This document shows positions 54,689-63,561 of a stretch of DNA of 64,000 nucleotides, one piece after another. The DNA is from Shinella kummerowiae. GTDB lineage: Bacteria; Pseudomonadota; Alphaproteobacteria; Rhizobiales; Rhizobiaceae. Position 1 is the stretch's first letter; each line of letters opens with the position of its first letter. The position numbers were made by a program, and so were the translations under genes. The notes under the pieces were generated by a model. The model did not search any database. It saw nothing but the letters and a program-made list of their open reading frames with translations, and was not told the origin of the DNA. The stretch spans positions 62,001 to 126,000 of the forward strand of contig NZ_WUMK01000006.1 in the NCBI RefSeq assembly GCF_009827055.1, written 5' to 3'.

Positions 54689-56443
54689 ATGACGAAACGA
54701 ACTCTCGCAGCCCTCGGGCTTGTTTTCCTGACCGCGACGGGCGCTTCGGCCCAACAGGCCTCGGACACCGTCGCACCCGAGCGCGCCACCGGCCTCGCCG
54801 TCGCCAAGGTGGTGACGGCGAAGACGCATATGGTGGCGGCCGCCCATCCGCTCGCGGCGGCGGCCGGCGAAAAGATCCTTGCCGACGGCGGCAGCGCGAT
54901 CGACGCCATGATTGCCGTCCAGACCGTGCTCGGCCTCGTCGAGCCGCAATCCTCCGGCCTCGGCGGCGGTGCGTTCCTCGTCTACTACGACGCCGGCACG
55001 AAACGCATCACCACGCTGGACGGCCGCGAGACCGCTCCGATGGAGGCGACACCGAAACTCTTCCTGGATGAGACGGGCCAGCCCCTCAAATTCTTCGACG
55101 CCGTCGTCGGCGGGCGCTCGGTCGGCACGCCCGGCACCGTCATGCTGATGCAGGAGGCGCACAACCGCTGGGGCCGCAAGGACTGGAAAAGTCTCTTCGC
55201 ACCGGCGGAAACCCTCGCCCGCGACGGCTTTGCCGTCTCGCCGCGCCTTGCCACGCTGATCGCCACGGAAGGCGACAAGCTGAAGGCCTTCGAGGCGACG
55301 AGCACCTATTTCTTCGGCGCCGACGGCGCGCCGTTGAAAGCCGGCACCCTTCTCAAGAACCCCGCTTATGCCGAGACGCTGTCGACAATCGCGGCGGGCG
55401 GCGCGCCGGCGTTCTATACCGGACCGATTGCCGATGCGATCGTCGATACGGTGCGCATGTCCGGCAAGAATGCCGGCGTGCTCTCGCTCGCCGACCTCGC
55501 CAATTACCGCGTCGAGGAGCGGCGCCCGGTCTGCATCGATTATCGCGCACTCGAGGTCTGCGGCATGGGGCCGCCCTCCTCCGGTGCGGTCGCCATCGGC
55601 CAGATGCTCGGCATGCTGGAGAATTTCGACCTGAAGGCGCTCGGCAAGGACAATCCGGAAAGCTGGCGACTGATCGGCGACGCCCAGCGCCTGGCCTTCG
55701 CCGACCGTGAACGCTACCTTGCCGACACGGATTTCGTGCCCATCCCGGTCAAGGGGCTCCTCGATAAGACCTATCTCGGCGAGCGGGCCAAACTGCTCGA
55801 CGGCGACAAGGCACTCGGCAACGACGCGGTGACATCAGGCAAACCGGAATGGGACCACGCCTTCAACTTCGGCCGCGGCGCGGCGATCGAACTGCCCTCC
55901 ACCAGCCATTTCGTCATTGTCGATAAAGACGGCAATGTCGTCTCGATGACCACGACGATCGAAAACGGTTTTGGCTCACGGCTGATGACCGGCGGCTTCC
56001 TGCTCAACAACGAACTGACCGACTTCTCCTTCAAGACCCACGACGACGGCATGCCCGTCGCCAACCGCGTCGAGCCGGGAAAGCGCCCGCGCTCCTCCAT
56101 GTCGCCGACGATCGTGATGAAGGATGGCAAGCCGCTGCTCGCCATTGGCTCACCCGGCGGCAGCCAGATCATCGGCTATGTCGCGCAAGCGCTGATCGCC
56201 CATATCGACTGGGGCATGGATGTCGGCGAGATCGTCGCCATGCCACACCTCATCAACCGTTTCGGACCCTACGATCTCGAAGCCGGTACCGGCGCCGAAA
56301 AGCTCGCAGAGCCGCTGAAGGCCCTCGGCTACGAGGTGAAGATGGGCGAGATGAATTCGGGCCTGCATGCCATCGCGCTTTCCGCGGACGGCCTGAAGGG
56401 CGCTGCCGATCCGCGGCGAGAGGGTGTCGCCGTCGGGAAATGA
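54689..56443 (+). CDS. ggt: Gamma-glutamyltransferase
   Basis: Periplasmic N-terminal-nucleophile hydrolase that cleaves glutathione and other gamma-glutamyl compounds. It has 584 residues. It has a signal peptide (MTKRTLAALGLVFLTATGASAQQ). The large-subunit motif EPQSSGLGGGAFLVYYD (about 90) and DGRETAP (about 112) are clear. The autocleavage site and nucleophilic threonine are in LPSTSHFVIVDKDGNVVSMTTTIENGFGS (Thr near residue 408), and the small subunit has RPRSSMSPTIVM and GSPGGSQIIGYV. The ATG at 54689 has a CGGAGG site. It is monocistronic. Confidence 0.96.
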   Translation: MTKRTLAALGLVFLTATGASAQQASDTVAPERATGLAVAKVVTAKTHMVAAAHPLAAAAGEKILADGGSAIDAMIAVQTVLGLVEPQSSGLGGGAFLVYYDAGTKRITTLDGRETAPMEATPKLFLDETGQPLKFFDAVVGGRSVGTPGTVMLMQEAHNRWGRKDWKSLFAPAETLARDGFAVSPRLATLIATEGDKLKAFEATSTYFFGADGAPLKAGTLLKNPAYAETLSTIAAGGAPAFYTGPIADAIVDTVRMSGKNAGVLSLADLANYRVEERRPVCIDYRALEVCGMGPPSSGAVAIGQMLGMLENFDLKALGKDNPESWRLIGDAQRLAFADRERYLADTDFVPIPVKGLLDKTYLGERAKLLDGDKALGNDAVTSGKPEWDHAFNFGRGAAIELPSTSHFVIVDKDGNVVSMTTTIENGFGSRLMTGGFLLNNELTDFSFKTHDDGMPVANRVEPGKRPRSSMSPTIVMKDGKPLLAIGSPGGSQIIGYVAQALIAHIDWGMDVGEIVAMPHLINRFGPYDLEAGTGAEKLAEPLKALGYEVKMGEMNSGLHAIALSADGLKGAADPRREGVAVGK

Positions 56444-56507
56444 CACGGCTGTTGAGCATGAGACCGCCGCGCTTTCATGGCGCGGCGAAATCCGCTAGGT
56501 CATCTCC

Positions 56508-57758
56508 ATGACGACGACAGATTTCCCCTTCCTTTCCATCGATGCCGCCAGCCGCCGCGTCTCTCTCGACGGCCGCAATCCCGATTTCTACCGCGACCCG
56601 AACCCGGTCTATGCGGCGCTGCACGCGCACTGTCCCACCTTCTGGTGGGAAGAGCAGAAGATGTGGTATTTCACGGGGTATGACCATGTGAACGGCCTGC
56701 TGCGCGACCGCCGCTTCGGCCGGCAGATTCTGCATGTTGCGACGCGCGAGGAACTCGGCATGCCCGAGCCGCAGGCGCATCTTGCGCATTTCGACGCGGC
56801 GGAGGCGTGGTCGCTGCTGGAGCTGGAGCCGCCGGAGCACACGCGGCTGCGCACCCTCGTCAATCGCGCCTTCGTCTCGCGCATGATCGACCGGCTGACG
56901 CCGGAAATCACCGAGCTCTGCCACCAGGCGATCGACCGGTTCGAGAAGGACGGTCAGGTGGAGCTGCTGTCCGCCTTCGCCGATATCCTGCCGGTGACGA
57001 TGATCGCCCGTATGATCGGCATTCCGGACGAGATGGGGCCGCAACTGCTAAAATGGTCGCATGCCTATGTACGCATGTACATGTTCGGCCGCACGAAAGA
57101 GGACGAACTGAACGCCGACAAGGCGGCGCAGGAATTTTCCGATTATGTGCGCAGCGTGATCGCCAAACGCCGGGCAGAACCGCGCGACGACCTGCTCTCG
57201 CACATGGTGCACACCGAGCACCGCGGCCAGCTCCTCACCGAGGATGAACTGATCTCGACGACCATCGTGCTGCTCAATGCCGGACACGAGGCGACGGTGC
57301 ACCAGATCGGCAACGCCGTTCGCACCATCCTCGAAAACAAGGCCGATCCGGCTTTGCTCTTTGCCGACGAAAAAGCGACAGAACGCACCGTGGAGGAATG
57401 CCTGCGCATTTCCGCGCCGGTGCATATCTTCGATCGTTTTGCGCTGGAGGACGTCGAACTCGATGGCATCCAGTTCCGGCGCGGCGACAAGGTGGCGATG
57501 ATCCTCGCCGCCGCCAATCTCGATCCGAAGAAGTTTTCCGATCCTCTCGCTTTCAAGCCGGATCGTAACGAAGGCGCCAACCTCTCCTTCGGTGCCGGCA
57601 TCCATTTCTGCATCGGCGCGCCGCTCGCCCGGCTGGAGCTCAACATCGCCCTGCCGATCCTCTTCCAGCGCCTGCCGGGGCTGAAGATCGCGAAAAAGCC
57701 CGTGGTAAAGGATGTCTACCATTTCCACGGGCTCGAGGCGCTCGACCTGACCTGGTGA
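56508..57758 (+). CDS. Cytochrome P450
   Basis: Soluble bacterial P450 monooxygenase with 416 residues; substrate unknown. The I-helix oxygen-binding segment is LLNAGHEATVHQIGN (about residue 250), the ExxR pair is in TVEECLRISAPVH (about 295) and the haem-thiolate loop is FGAGIHFCIGAPLARLEL (Cys near 368). No ferredoxin or reductase gene is adjacent, so redox partners must be elsewhere. The start ATG at 56508 is 64 bases after the ggt stop on the same strand; its stop nearly abuts the convergent SDR gene. Confidence 0.95.
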   Translation: MTTTDFPFLSIDAASRRVSLDGRNPDFYRDPNPVYAALHAHCPTFWWEEQKMWYFTGYDHVNGLLRDRRFGRQILHVATREELGMPEPQAHLAHFDAAEAWSLLELEPPEHTRLRTLVNRAFVSRMIDRLTPEITELCHQAIDRFEKDGQVELLSAFADILPVTMIARMIGIPDEMGPQLLKWSHAYVRMYMFGRTKEDELNADKAAQEFSDYVRSVIAKRRAEPRDDLLSHMVHTEHRGQLLTEDELISTTIVLLNAGHEATVHQIGNAVRTILENKADPALLFADEKATERTVEECLRISAPVHIFDRFALEDVELDGIQFRRGDKVAMILAAANLDPKKFSDPLAFKPDRNEGANLSFGAGIHFCIGAPLARLELNIALPILFQRLPGLKIAKKPVVKDVYHFHGLEALDLTW

Positions 57759-57761
57759 GGC

Positions 57762-58562
57762 TCAGGCGGCTGTGTAGCGCACGGCCGGCTTGTTGCGGGA
57801 AATGTTGGGGCCAAGAGAAAACCGCGTGGCTTCCAGCTTTTCCCAGTCGGCTTTTTCTGGCAGCGAAGGAATGGTGACGAGTTCCCCCTGATCGAGCCCC
57901 GCCAAGGCAGCATCGACGAGATCGTTGACATCCATGACATGGTTCTGGTCGAGGTTGTCGATCGAGCCCCCTGCCCGGTCAAAGATTTCGGTGCGCGTCA
58001 GGCCCGGCAACACGGCCTGGAGGCGTACGCCGGTGCCGTCCAGTTCACGGGCAAGGGACTGGGTAAAGGCGAGCACGAAGGCTTTCGTACCGCTATAGGC
58101 TCCGTTGAACAGCTCCGGGACGATGGCGACCGCCGAGGCGATGTTGACGATCGTGCCCTTGCCACGCGCAGCAAAGGCCTGCGCAGCCGCCACGGCAAGA
58201 CGGTTTGCCGCCGTCACGTTGAGTGCGATCATCGTGTCGAGATAGTCGATGTCGTCGGCCAGCAGCGCCCCTTTCGGGCCGATACCCGCATTGTTGACGA
58301 GCAGGGTGATCGCAGCGTCCTCGCGGATGCGCTTTTCAACGATGCGGACATCGGCGGATGCCGAGAGATCGGCGCGCATGACGGCGACGGCGATGCCGTA
58401 TTGCTCCTGCAGTTTACCCGCGAGTGCCGAAAGTCGTGCTTCGTCGCGGGCGACGAGCACGAGATCATAGCCGCGGCGGGCAAGCCGATCGGCATAGGTG
58501 GCGCCGATGCCGGCCGATGCGCCGGTGACGAGGGCGGTTCCAAGGTTTGCAGTGCGGGTCAT
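57762..58562 (-). CDS. Short-chain dehydrogenase/reductase (SDR)
   Basis: NAD(P)-dependent oxidoreductase with 266 residues; substrate unknown. The cofactor loop is LVTGASAGIGATYADRLARRG (residue 12), LLVNNAGIGPKG follows near residue 88, and the catalytic YxxxK is in GAYSGTKAFVLAFTQSLAREL (about 155). It diverges from a MarR regulator across 111 bases with a palindromic operator, so it is the likely target of that regulator. Confidence 0.94.
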   Translation of the reverse strand: MTRTANLGTALVTGASAGIGATYADRLARRGYDLVLVARDEARLSALAGKLQEQYGIAVAVMRADLSASADVRIVEKRIREDAAITLLVNNAGIGPKGALLADDIDYLDTMIALNVTAANRLAVAAAQAFAARGKGTIVNIASAVAIVPELFNGAYSGTKAFVLAFTQSLARELDGTGVRLQAVLPGLTRTEIFDRAGGSIDNLDQNHVMDVNDLVDAALAGLDQGELVTIPSLPEKADWEKLEATRFSLGPNISRNKPAVRYTAA

Positions 58563-58583
58563 GTCAGGTCTCCGATTTGAATT

Positions 58584-58601
58584 TAGTGGTATATGCCACT
58601 A
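58584..58601. promoter_or_regulatory. Palindromic operator in the SDR-MarR divergent gap
   Basis: 18-bp near-perfect palindrome TAGTGG-TATATG-CCACTA (one mismatched pair). It lies 21 bases before the SDR start and 72 bases before the MarR start, the size and place of MarR-family operators that control both directions. Confidence 0.75.
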
Positions 58602-58673
58602 TATGGGCAAGACCCTTTTCGTCTTGCAAGTGGCGCGCATGATTTTTATCGAAGACTGAAAGCGAGGTGAGAG

Positions 58674-59153
58674 ATGAGCGAAACCGACGGCGTCTGGCAA
58701 CACTGCGCGAACAGCGCGATCCGCCGCGCCGCGCGGCAGCTTGGCCAACTTTATGACGATGTCATCGCGCCAAGCGGCCTCAAGGGCACGCAGTTTTCCC
58801 TGCTGTCGCAGATCGCCTTTTACGGCACGAACGGTACACCTTTGAAACCATTGGCAGAAGCGCTGGTAATGGACCTGTCGGCGCTCGGCCACACGCTGAA
58901 GCCGCTGACCCGCGACGGGTTGGTCGAACTCATTCCGGACGACACCGACAGACGTGTCCGGCGGGCACGGCTGACGGCGCTCGGCGTCAGGAAGCAGGAA
59001 GAGGCGCTGGCGCTCTGGCGCGAGGCGCAGGGCCGGTTCGATACGGTATTCGGTGCCGAACGCTCGGCCGAAATGCGCAGCCTGCTCGGATTCATTTCAT
59101 CGCCCGATTTTGCAAAAGCCTTTCGGGCGACGAAACCGAAACCCGGGGCTTAA
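58674..59153 (+). CDS. MarR-family transcriptional regulator
   Basis: Winged-helix regulator with 159 residues (MSETDGVWQHCANSAIRRAARQLGQLYDD). The DNA-binding part is LKPLAEALVMDLSALGHTLKPLTRDGLVELIPDDTDRRVRRARLTALG (about 60-110), with the beta-wing DDTDRRVRR typical of the family. It is divergent from the SDR gene and probably autoregulated through the shared palindrome. Its last codon overlaps the stop of the convergent cupin gene by four bases. Confidence 0.92.
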   Translation: MSETDGVWQHCANSAIRRAARQLGQLYDDVIAPSGLKGTQFSLLSQIAFYGTNGTPLKPLAEALVMDLSALGHTLKPLTRDGLVELIPDDTDRRVRRARLTALGVRKQEEALALWREAQGRFDTVFGAERSAEMRSLLGFISSPDFAKAFRATKPKPGA

Positions 59154-59494
59154 AGACGAATAACGTAATCCTTGCGAGTCGTTTCAACGACTTCCCAGCT
59201 TCCCTTGAAGCCGGGTCTCAGGATCAGGCGGTCGCCGGCCTTGAGGACAAAGACCTCGCCCTCGTCGGAAGTGACGATCGAGTGGCCTTCGAGGATGTGG
59301 AAATACTCCCACTCGTCGTACTGGATGCGCCATTTGCCGGGCGTCGATTGCCAGATGCCGGAATAGATGCCGCCCTCGGCCTCCTCGATGTTCCAGCTGG
59401 TAAAGACCGGATCACCGGAAATCAGCCGGTCTGCGGCCGGCTTGCCCACTTCGGGTTCGATGCCGGCGACGTCGAAAGGTTGCGCCTTGCTCAT
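59150..59494 (-). CDS. Cupin-domain protein
   Basis: 114-residue single-domain cupin of the type often labelled (S)-ureidoglycine aminohydrolase-like / DUF861. The conserved part is GIWQSTPGKWRIQYDEWEYFHILEGHSIVTSDEGEVFVLKAGDRLILRPGFKGSWEV, covering both cupin motifs; the histidines in FHILEGH could bind metal. Function is unknown. It lies 60 bases downstream of the metY-like gene on the same strand, so it may be in the same transcript. Confidence 0.88.
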   Translation of the reverse strand: MSKAQPFDVAGIEPEVGKPAADRLISGDPVFTSWNIEEAEGGIYSGIWQSTPGKWRIQYDEWEYFHILEGHSIVTSDEGEVFVLKAGDRLILRPGFKGSWEVVETTRKDYVIRL

Positions 59495-59553
59495 GCTGCG
59501 TCTGCTCCATCAAAAGGAAAAACGGGCGGCCGCGATAGGCCGCCCCGAAAGGA

Positions 59554-60837
59554 TCAGGCCTTGGCCAGCGCCTGTTCGATATCGGCGATGATATCGGCGA
59601 CGTCTTCGATGCCGATCGACAGCCGCACGACATCCGGGCCGGCACCGGCCGCCACCTGCTGCGCTTCGGTGAGCTGGCGATGGGTTGTGGAGGCCGGATG
59701 GATGACCAGCGAGCGCGTGTCGCCGATATTCGCCAGGTGCGACAGCATTTCCAGGCCTTCGACGAAGCGCTTGCCCGTTTCGTACCCGCCCTTCAGACCA
59801 AAGGTGAAGACGGCGCCCGCCCCCTTCGGCGAATAGCGCTGCTGCTGGGCATGGTTCGGGTCGTCTTCGAGGCCGGCATAGGTGACCCAGGAGATCTTGT
59901 CATGCGCCTTGAGCCACTTGGCGACGGCGAGCGCATTGTCGCAATGGCGCTGCATCCTGAGCGGCAGCGTCTCGATACCGGTCAAGATCTGGAAGGCATT
60001 GAAGGGCGAGATGGCAGGGCCGAAATCGCGCAGGCCAAGGACGCGGCAGGCGATGGCGAAGGCGAAATTGCCGAAGGTCGCATGCAGCACCATGCCGGCA
60101 TATTCCGGCCGAGGCTCGGACAGTGCCGGGTATTTGCCGGACGCCGTCCAATCGAATGTGCCGCCATCGACGATGACGCCGCCCATGGAGTTGCCATGAC
60201 CGCCCATGAACTTCGTCAGCGAATGCACGACGATATCGGCACCGTGCTCCAGCGGACGCACGAGATAGGGCGTCGCCATCGTGTTGTCGACGATGAGCGG
60301 CAGGCCATGGCGGTGCGCGACGTCAGCAATGCCGGCGATATCGACGAAGGTGCCGCCAGGATTGGCCAGGCTCTCGATGAAGATCGCCTTGGTCTTGTCG
60401 TCGATCTGGCTTTCGAAGGACGAAAGATCGCCGGTATCGGCCCAGCGCACCTGCCAGTCGAAGCTCTTGAAGGCATTACCGAACTGGTTGATCGAGCCGC
60501 CATAGAGCTGGCGGGCCGAGATGAAATTGTCGCCCGGGCGCATGATCGTGTGGAAGACGAGAAGCTGCGCGGCATGGCCGGAGGCGACGGCAAGTGCTGC
60601 CGTGCCGCCTTCCAGCGCCGCGACCCGCTCTTCGAGCACGGCCTGCGTCGGGTTCATGATGCGCGTATAGATATTGCCGAAGGCCTGCAGGCCGAACAGC
60701 GAGGCGGCATGATCCGTATCGTTGAAAACGAAGCTGGTGGTCTGATAGATCGGCGTGGCGCGCGCGCCGGTCGTCGGGTCCGGCTGCGCGCCGGCATGGA
60801 TGGCGAGCGTGGAAAATCCGGGTTTGTTCTTCGTCAT
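59554..60837 (-). CDS. metY: O-acetylhomoserine aminocarboxypropyltransferase (sulfhydrylase)
   Basis: PLP enzyme making homocysteine from O-acetylhomoserine and sulfide, in direct-sulfhydrylation methionine synthesis. It has 427 residues of the Cys/Met metabolism family. Features are YTRIMNPTQAVLEERVAALEGGTAALAVASGHAAQ (about residue 55-90), the PLP lysine in DIVVHSLTKFMGGHGNSMGGVIVDGG (about 210) and the C-terminal LVIHPASTTHRQLTEAQ. The length and the FSTLAIHAGAQPDPTTGARATPIYQTTSF start favour MetY over MetZ or cystathionine gamma-synthase. A possible promoter lies 30-58 bases upstream. Confidence 0.94.
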   Translation of the reverse strand: MTKNKPGFSTLAIHAGAQPDPTTGARATPIYQTTSFVFNDTDHAASLFGLQAFGNIYTRIMNPTQAVLEERVAALEGGTAALAVASGHAAQLLVFHTIMRPGDNFISARQLYGGSINQFGNAFKSFDWQVRWADTGDLSSFESQIDDKTKAIFIESLANPGGTFVDIAGIADVAHRHGLPLIVDNTMATPYLVRPLEHGADIVVHSLTKFMGGHGNSMGGVIVDGGTFDWTASGKYPALSEPRPEYAGMVLHATFGNFAFAIACRVLGLRDFGPAISPFNAFQILTGIETLPLRMQRHCDNALAVAKWLKAHDKISWVTYAGLEDDPNHAQQQRYSPKGAGAVFTFGLKGGYETGKRFVEGLEMLSHLANIGDTRSLVIHPASTTHRQLTEAQQVAAGAGPDVVRLSIGIEDVADIIADIEQALAKA

Positions 60838-60866
60838 GAAATGGCCTCCCTGGCTAAAGTCGAGGC

Positions 60867-60895
60867 ACTATTTCAGAGCGGTAAGAGCCGGTCAA
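60867..60895 (-). promoter_or_regulatory. Possible promoter of metY
   Basis: Minus strand: TTGACC (60890-60895), a 17-base spacer and AATAGT (60867-60872), 30 bases before the start codon. The -10 is weak. I saw no SAM riboswitch pattern in this leader. Confidence 0.4.
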
Positions 60896-60953
60896 AGAAA
60901 GATTTTCTGGAAAACCAAGGCAGCGACAATCCGCCTTGCGCACCGGAAAAATC

Positions 60954-61382
60954 TCACGCGACGAGGCGCGGATACTCGATGGCCGGGCAGCGATCCATCA
61001 CCACCTTGACGCCGGCCGCTTCCGCCGTTGCGGCGGCCGCATCGTGGCGCACCGAGAGCTGTCCCCATATCGCCTTTGGCAGCGGGTTGAGCGCCAGCGC
61101 CTCCTCGACGACCGACGGCAGGGCGTCGGCCGCACGGAAAACGTCGATCATGTCGATCGGCTCGACGATATCGGCAAGGCGGGCGACGACGGGCTGGCCG
61201 AGGATTTCCTTGCCGGCCTGGCCGGGATTGACCGGAATGACGCGGTAACCCTTGCGCAGCAGGAAAGCCATGACGCGATGGCTGGGCCGCTCCGGGTTCG
61301 GCGATGCGCCGACGAGAGCGATGACCTTCGTAGAACGCAGGATGTCGGCGATATAGTAGTCCGGATAGGAATCGTGGTTCAT
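60954..61382 (-). CDS. CoA-binding (YccU-like) protein, copy 1
   Basis: 142-residue Rossmann-fold protein of the CoA_binding_2 family. The nucleotide loop is TKVIALVGASPNPERPSHRVMAFLLRKGYRVIPVNPGQAGKEILGQPVV, followed by VEPIDMIDVFRAADALPSVVEEAL and a C-terminal VVMDRCPAIEYPRL. Role unknown. I chose the ATG at 61382 (MNHDSYPDYYIADIL) because the neighbouring paralogue begins the same way. The paralogue lies 65 bases upstream, so the pair is a tandem duplication. Confidence 0.9.
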   Translation of the reverse strand: MNHDSYPDYYIADILRSTKVIALVGASPNPERPSHRVMAFLLRKGYRVIPVNPGQAGKEILGQPVVARLADIVEPIDMIDVFRAADALPSVVEEALALNPLPKAIWGQLSVRHDAAAATAEAAGVKVVMDRCPAIEYPRLVA

Positions 61383-61447
61383 GGTGCTTTCCCGTTTCTC
61401 CGGGGAGAATTGGGGCAACGCAACTTGAAGTCAATGTTTGACGGCCG

Positions 61448-61885
61448 TCAGGATGCCTTGAGCATCAAGACCGGATATTCCGTCACCGGGCAGCGATCCA
61501 TGACGACCTGAAGGCCGGCGGCTTCCGCGCGGGCGGCAGCGGCATCGTCACGCACGGTGAACTGGCCCCAGAGCACGGACGGCAGGGGGCGAAGGGCGAG
61601 AACCTCGTCGACCACCGCATCCAGCTGGTTCGCAGCCCGGAAAACATCGACCATGTCGATCGGTTCGGGGATATCGGCGAGATGGGCATAGACGGTCTGG
61701 CCGAGGATGGTTTTGCCGGCATGGCCCGGATTGACCGGAATGACGTGGTAGCCCTTGCCGAGCAGGAACCCCATCACGCCGTGGCTCGGTCGCCCGTCGT
61801 TCGGCGATGCGCCGAGCATGGCGATCGTGTGAACCGATTTCAGGATGTGGCGGATGTAGCTGTCGGCATAGTGATCGTGGTTCAT
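61448..61885 (-). CDS. CoA-binding (YccU-like) protein, copy 2
   Basis: 145-residue paralogue of the preceding gene with the same layout: MNHDHYADSYIRHILKSVHTIAMLGASPNDGRPSHGVMGFLLGKGYHVIPVNPGHAGKTILG, then EPIDMVDVFRAANQLDAVVDEVLAL and VVMDRCPVTEY. The ATG at 61885 has a double GGAGGAGG site. Both copies keep the glycine-rich loop and the C-terminal DRCP motif. It is probably the first gene of a two-gene unit. Confidence 0.9.
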   Translation of the reverse strand: MNHDHYADSYIRHILKSVHTIAMLGASPNDGRPSHGVMGFLLGKGYHVIPVNPGHAGKTILGQTVYAHLADIPEPIDMVDVFRAANQLDAVVDEVLALRPLPSVLWGQFTVRDDAAAARAEAAGLQVVMDRCPVTEYPVLMLKAS

Positions 61886-62132
61886 CGCTGCCTCCTCCGG
61901 CGTTCGCGACCGTCTCTCACTCGTCTGCAAGTCGCATTCTAGCGCAAAATCTTAAAGAAGACGACCGTGTTTGAACGTGCTGCCCCGGAGAACCTGTTCC
62001 GTTTCGGATCAGTCATCACGGAATTTGCCGCGCACATCACGAAATTTGCTGGAAATCCCGATTGCAAAACCCAGCCTTTGGGCAGATGAAGGGCGCTTCC
62101 TCCGCCCGTGCCTTCCCCCTCGAGGTTCCAGA

Positions 62133-62969
62133 TTGCCGCTAGACGTTCTCTTTCTCGTGCTGTTCGGCGCGGCCTTGCATGCGACCTGGAATGCGCTCGT
62201 CAAATCCGGCACAGACAAGTCGCTCGATGCCGCGATGGTCTCGCTTGGCGGCGGCATGGTGGGCCTCGCCTTCCTTGCCTTCGTGCCCCTGCCCCATCCG
62301 GATTCCTGGCCGTTCATCCTGACGTCGGCCGTCCTCCAGTTCGCCTATTTCCAGCTCGTCGCCGCGGCCTATCGGGCCGGCGACATCGGTCTCGTCTATC
62401 CGCTGATGCGCGGTGCCGCACCGTTGCTGGTCGCCACCACGAGCGGTTTCATTCTTGGTGAACATCTCACGCCCACCGCGATGGCCGGCGTCCTGGTCAT
62501 CTCCGCCGGCGTGCTGACGCTGGCCTTCGAATCCCGGCACGGCAGCCGGCGCGCCATCGTCTACGCGCTGGCGAACGCCGCCGTCATCGCCACCTATACC
62601 TTCGTGGACGGCGCGGGCGCGCGCGTCTCCGGCAACGCCGTGTCCTATACGCTGTGGATGTCACTGCTGCCGCCCGTCCTGCTTTTCGGCTGGGCAATCC
62701 TTCGGCGCGGCAGCCGCCCGGTCTGGAACCATGTCCGTCACAACTGGGCACGTGGCCTGTTCGGCGGCGCCGGTTCCATCGCCTCCTATGGCCTCGCGCT
62801 CTGGGCGATGACAAAGGCGCCCGTCGCGACCGTCGCGGCGCTGCGCGAAACCGCCATCCTCTTCGCCCTCCTCATCTCGGTCTTCATTCTCAAGGAGAAG
62901 GCCAGCATCTGGCGCTACATCGCCGGTGCGGTGATTGCGGCGGGCGTGCTGGTGCTGAAGCTGGCGTGA
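62133..62969 (+). CDS. EamA/DMT-family transporter
   Basis: Inner-membrane drug/metabolite-type transporter; substrate unknown. I chose the TTG at 62133 (278 residues), because the first transmembrane segment begins at once (LPLDVLFLVLFGAALHATWNALVKSG), GAGG lies seven bases before it, and residues further upstream are basic and non-conserved. Ten hydrophobic segments in two EamA repeats are expected. FAYFQLVAAAYRAGDIGLVYPLMRGAAPLLV and APVATVAALRETAILFALLISVFILKEKAS are the ends of the two repeats. Confidence 0.88.
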   Translation: MPLDVLFLVLFGAALHATWNALVKSGTDKSLDAAMVSLGGGMVGLAFLAFVPLPHPDSWPFILTSAVLQFAYFQLVAAAYRAGDIGLVYPLMRGAAPLLVATTSGFILGEHLTPTAMAGVLVISAGVLTLAFESRHGSRRAIVYALANAAVIATYTFVDGAGARVSGNAVSYTLWMSLLPPVLLFGWAILRRGSRPVWNHVRHNWARGLFGGAGSIASYGLALWAMTKAPVATVAALRETAILFALLISVFILKEKASIWRYIAGAVIAAGVLVLKLA

Positions 62970-62972
62970 GCG

Positions 62973-63260
62973 TCACGCCGCGGTCTGCGCAGGCAGGACC
63001 TCACGTATGATCTTTTCACCGCTTTCGCGCTGGGCAACCGCTAGATCGTAAGCACCCTGCAATCCAAGCCAGAATTGCGGATCGTTTCCGAAGTAGCGCC
63101 CCAAACGAAGTGCGGTGTCCGCTGAAATTCCACGTTTTCCATTCAGGACTTCCGACACTCGCCCGGAATTGATCCGCAGCGCAAGCGCAAGCGCATTGCC
63201 ACTCATTTGCCGCGCCTCCAGTTCTTCCTTCAAGATCGAACCGGGATGAACTTCAAACAT
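62973..63260 (-). CDS. higA: HigA-family antitoxin
   Basis: 95-residue helix-turn-helix antitoxin (MFEVHPGSILKEELEARQMSGNALALALRINSGRVSEVLNGKRGISADTALRLGRYFGNDPQFWLGLQGAYDL). The HPGxIL start and FGxxxxFWLxLQxxYDL end are diagnostic of HigA. It neutralises HigB and represses the operon. It is 12 bases downstream of the toxin gene, the toxin-first order of HigBA systems. Confidence 0.95.
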   Translation of the reverse strand: MFEVHPGSILKEELEARQMSGNALALALRINSGRVSEVLNGKRGISADTALRLGRYFGNDPQFWLGLQGAYDLAVAQRESGEKIIREVLPAQTAA

Positions 63261-63272
63261 CCGTCTTCTCCT

Positions 63273-63551
63273 TCAATGATAGTCGACGATCTCGACGTCG
63301 TAGGCATCGCCGTTCTCGAACAGAAAACAGAGGCGCCACGGGCCGTTGATCGTCATTGCCCATTGGCCTTTGCGGTTGCCGCTCAATTTGTGAAGGCCGA
63401 TCGAACGCAGCGGCGAAATGTCATCCAGACTTCGTGCCGCATTGAGAACATTCAGACGCGCCATCGCCTTGGCGGCGTCAAGTCCGGAAAATCTGGATTT
63501 TCCCGTTTCCAAGAACTGTCGCGTTGCCGTATCCGCAATGGACTTGATCAT
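63273..63551 (-). CDS. higB: HigB-family toxin
   Basis: 92-residue RelE-superfamily mRNA interferase (MIKSIADTATRQFLETGKSRFSGLDAAKAMARLNVLNAARSLDDI ... GQWAMTINGPWRLCFLFENGDAYDVEIVDYH). The RLCF and C-terminal VEIVDYH elements are typical of HigB. It cleaves ribosome-bound mRNA in the family. The start at 63551 is 10 bases downstream of a palindrome that probably binds the antitoxin. Confidence 0.95.
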   Translation of the reverse strand: MIKSIADTATRQFLETGKSRFSGLDAAKAMARLNVLNAARSLDDISPLRSIGLHKLSGNRKGQWAMTINGPWRLCFLFENGDAYDVEIVDYH

Positions 63552-63561
63552 CGGGTGAGCA

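Noticed and set aside
60838-60953. SAM riboswitch upstream of metY
   Set aside because: Sulfhydrylase genes in this group often have one, so I looked for the SAM-II and SAM/SAH conserved cores in the 115-base leader and did not find them. A covariance-model search would settle this.
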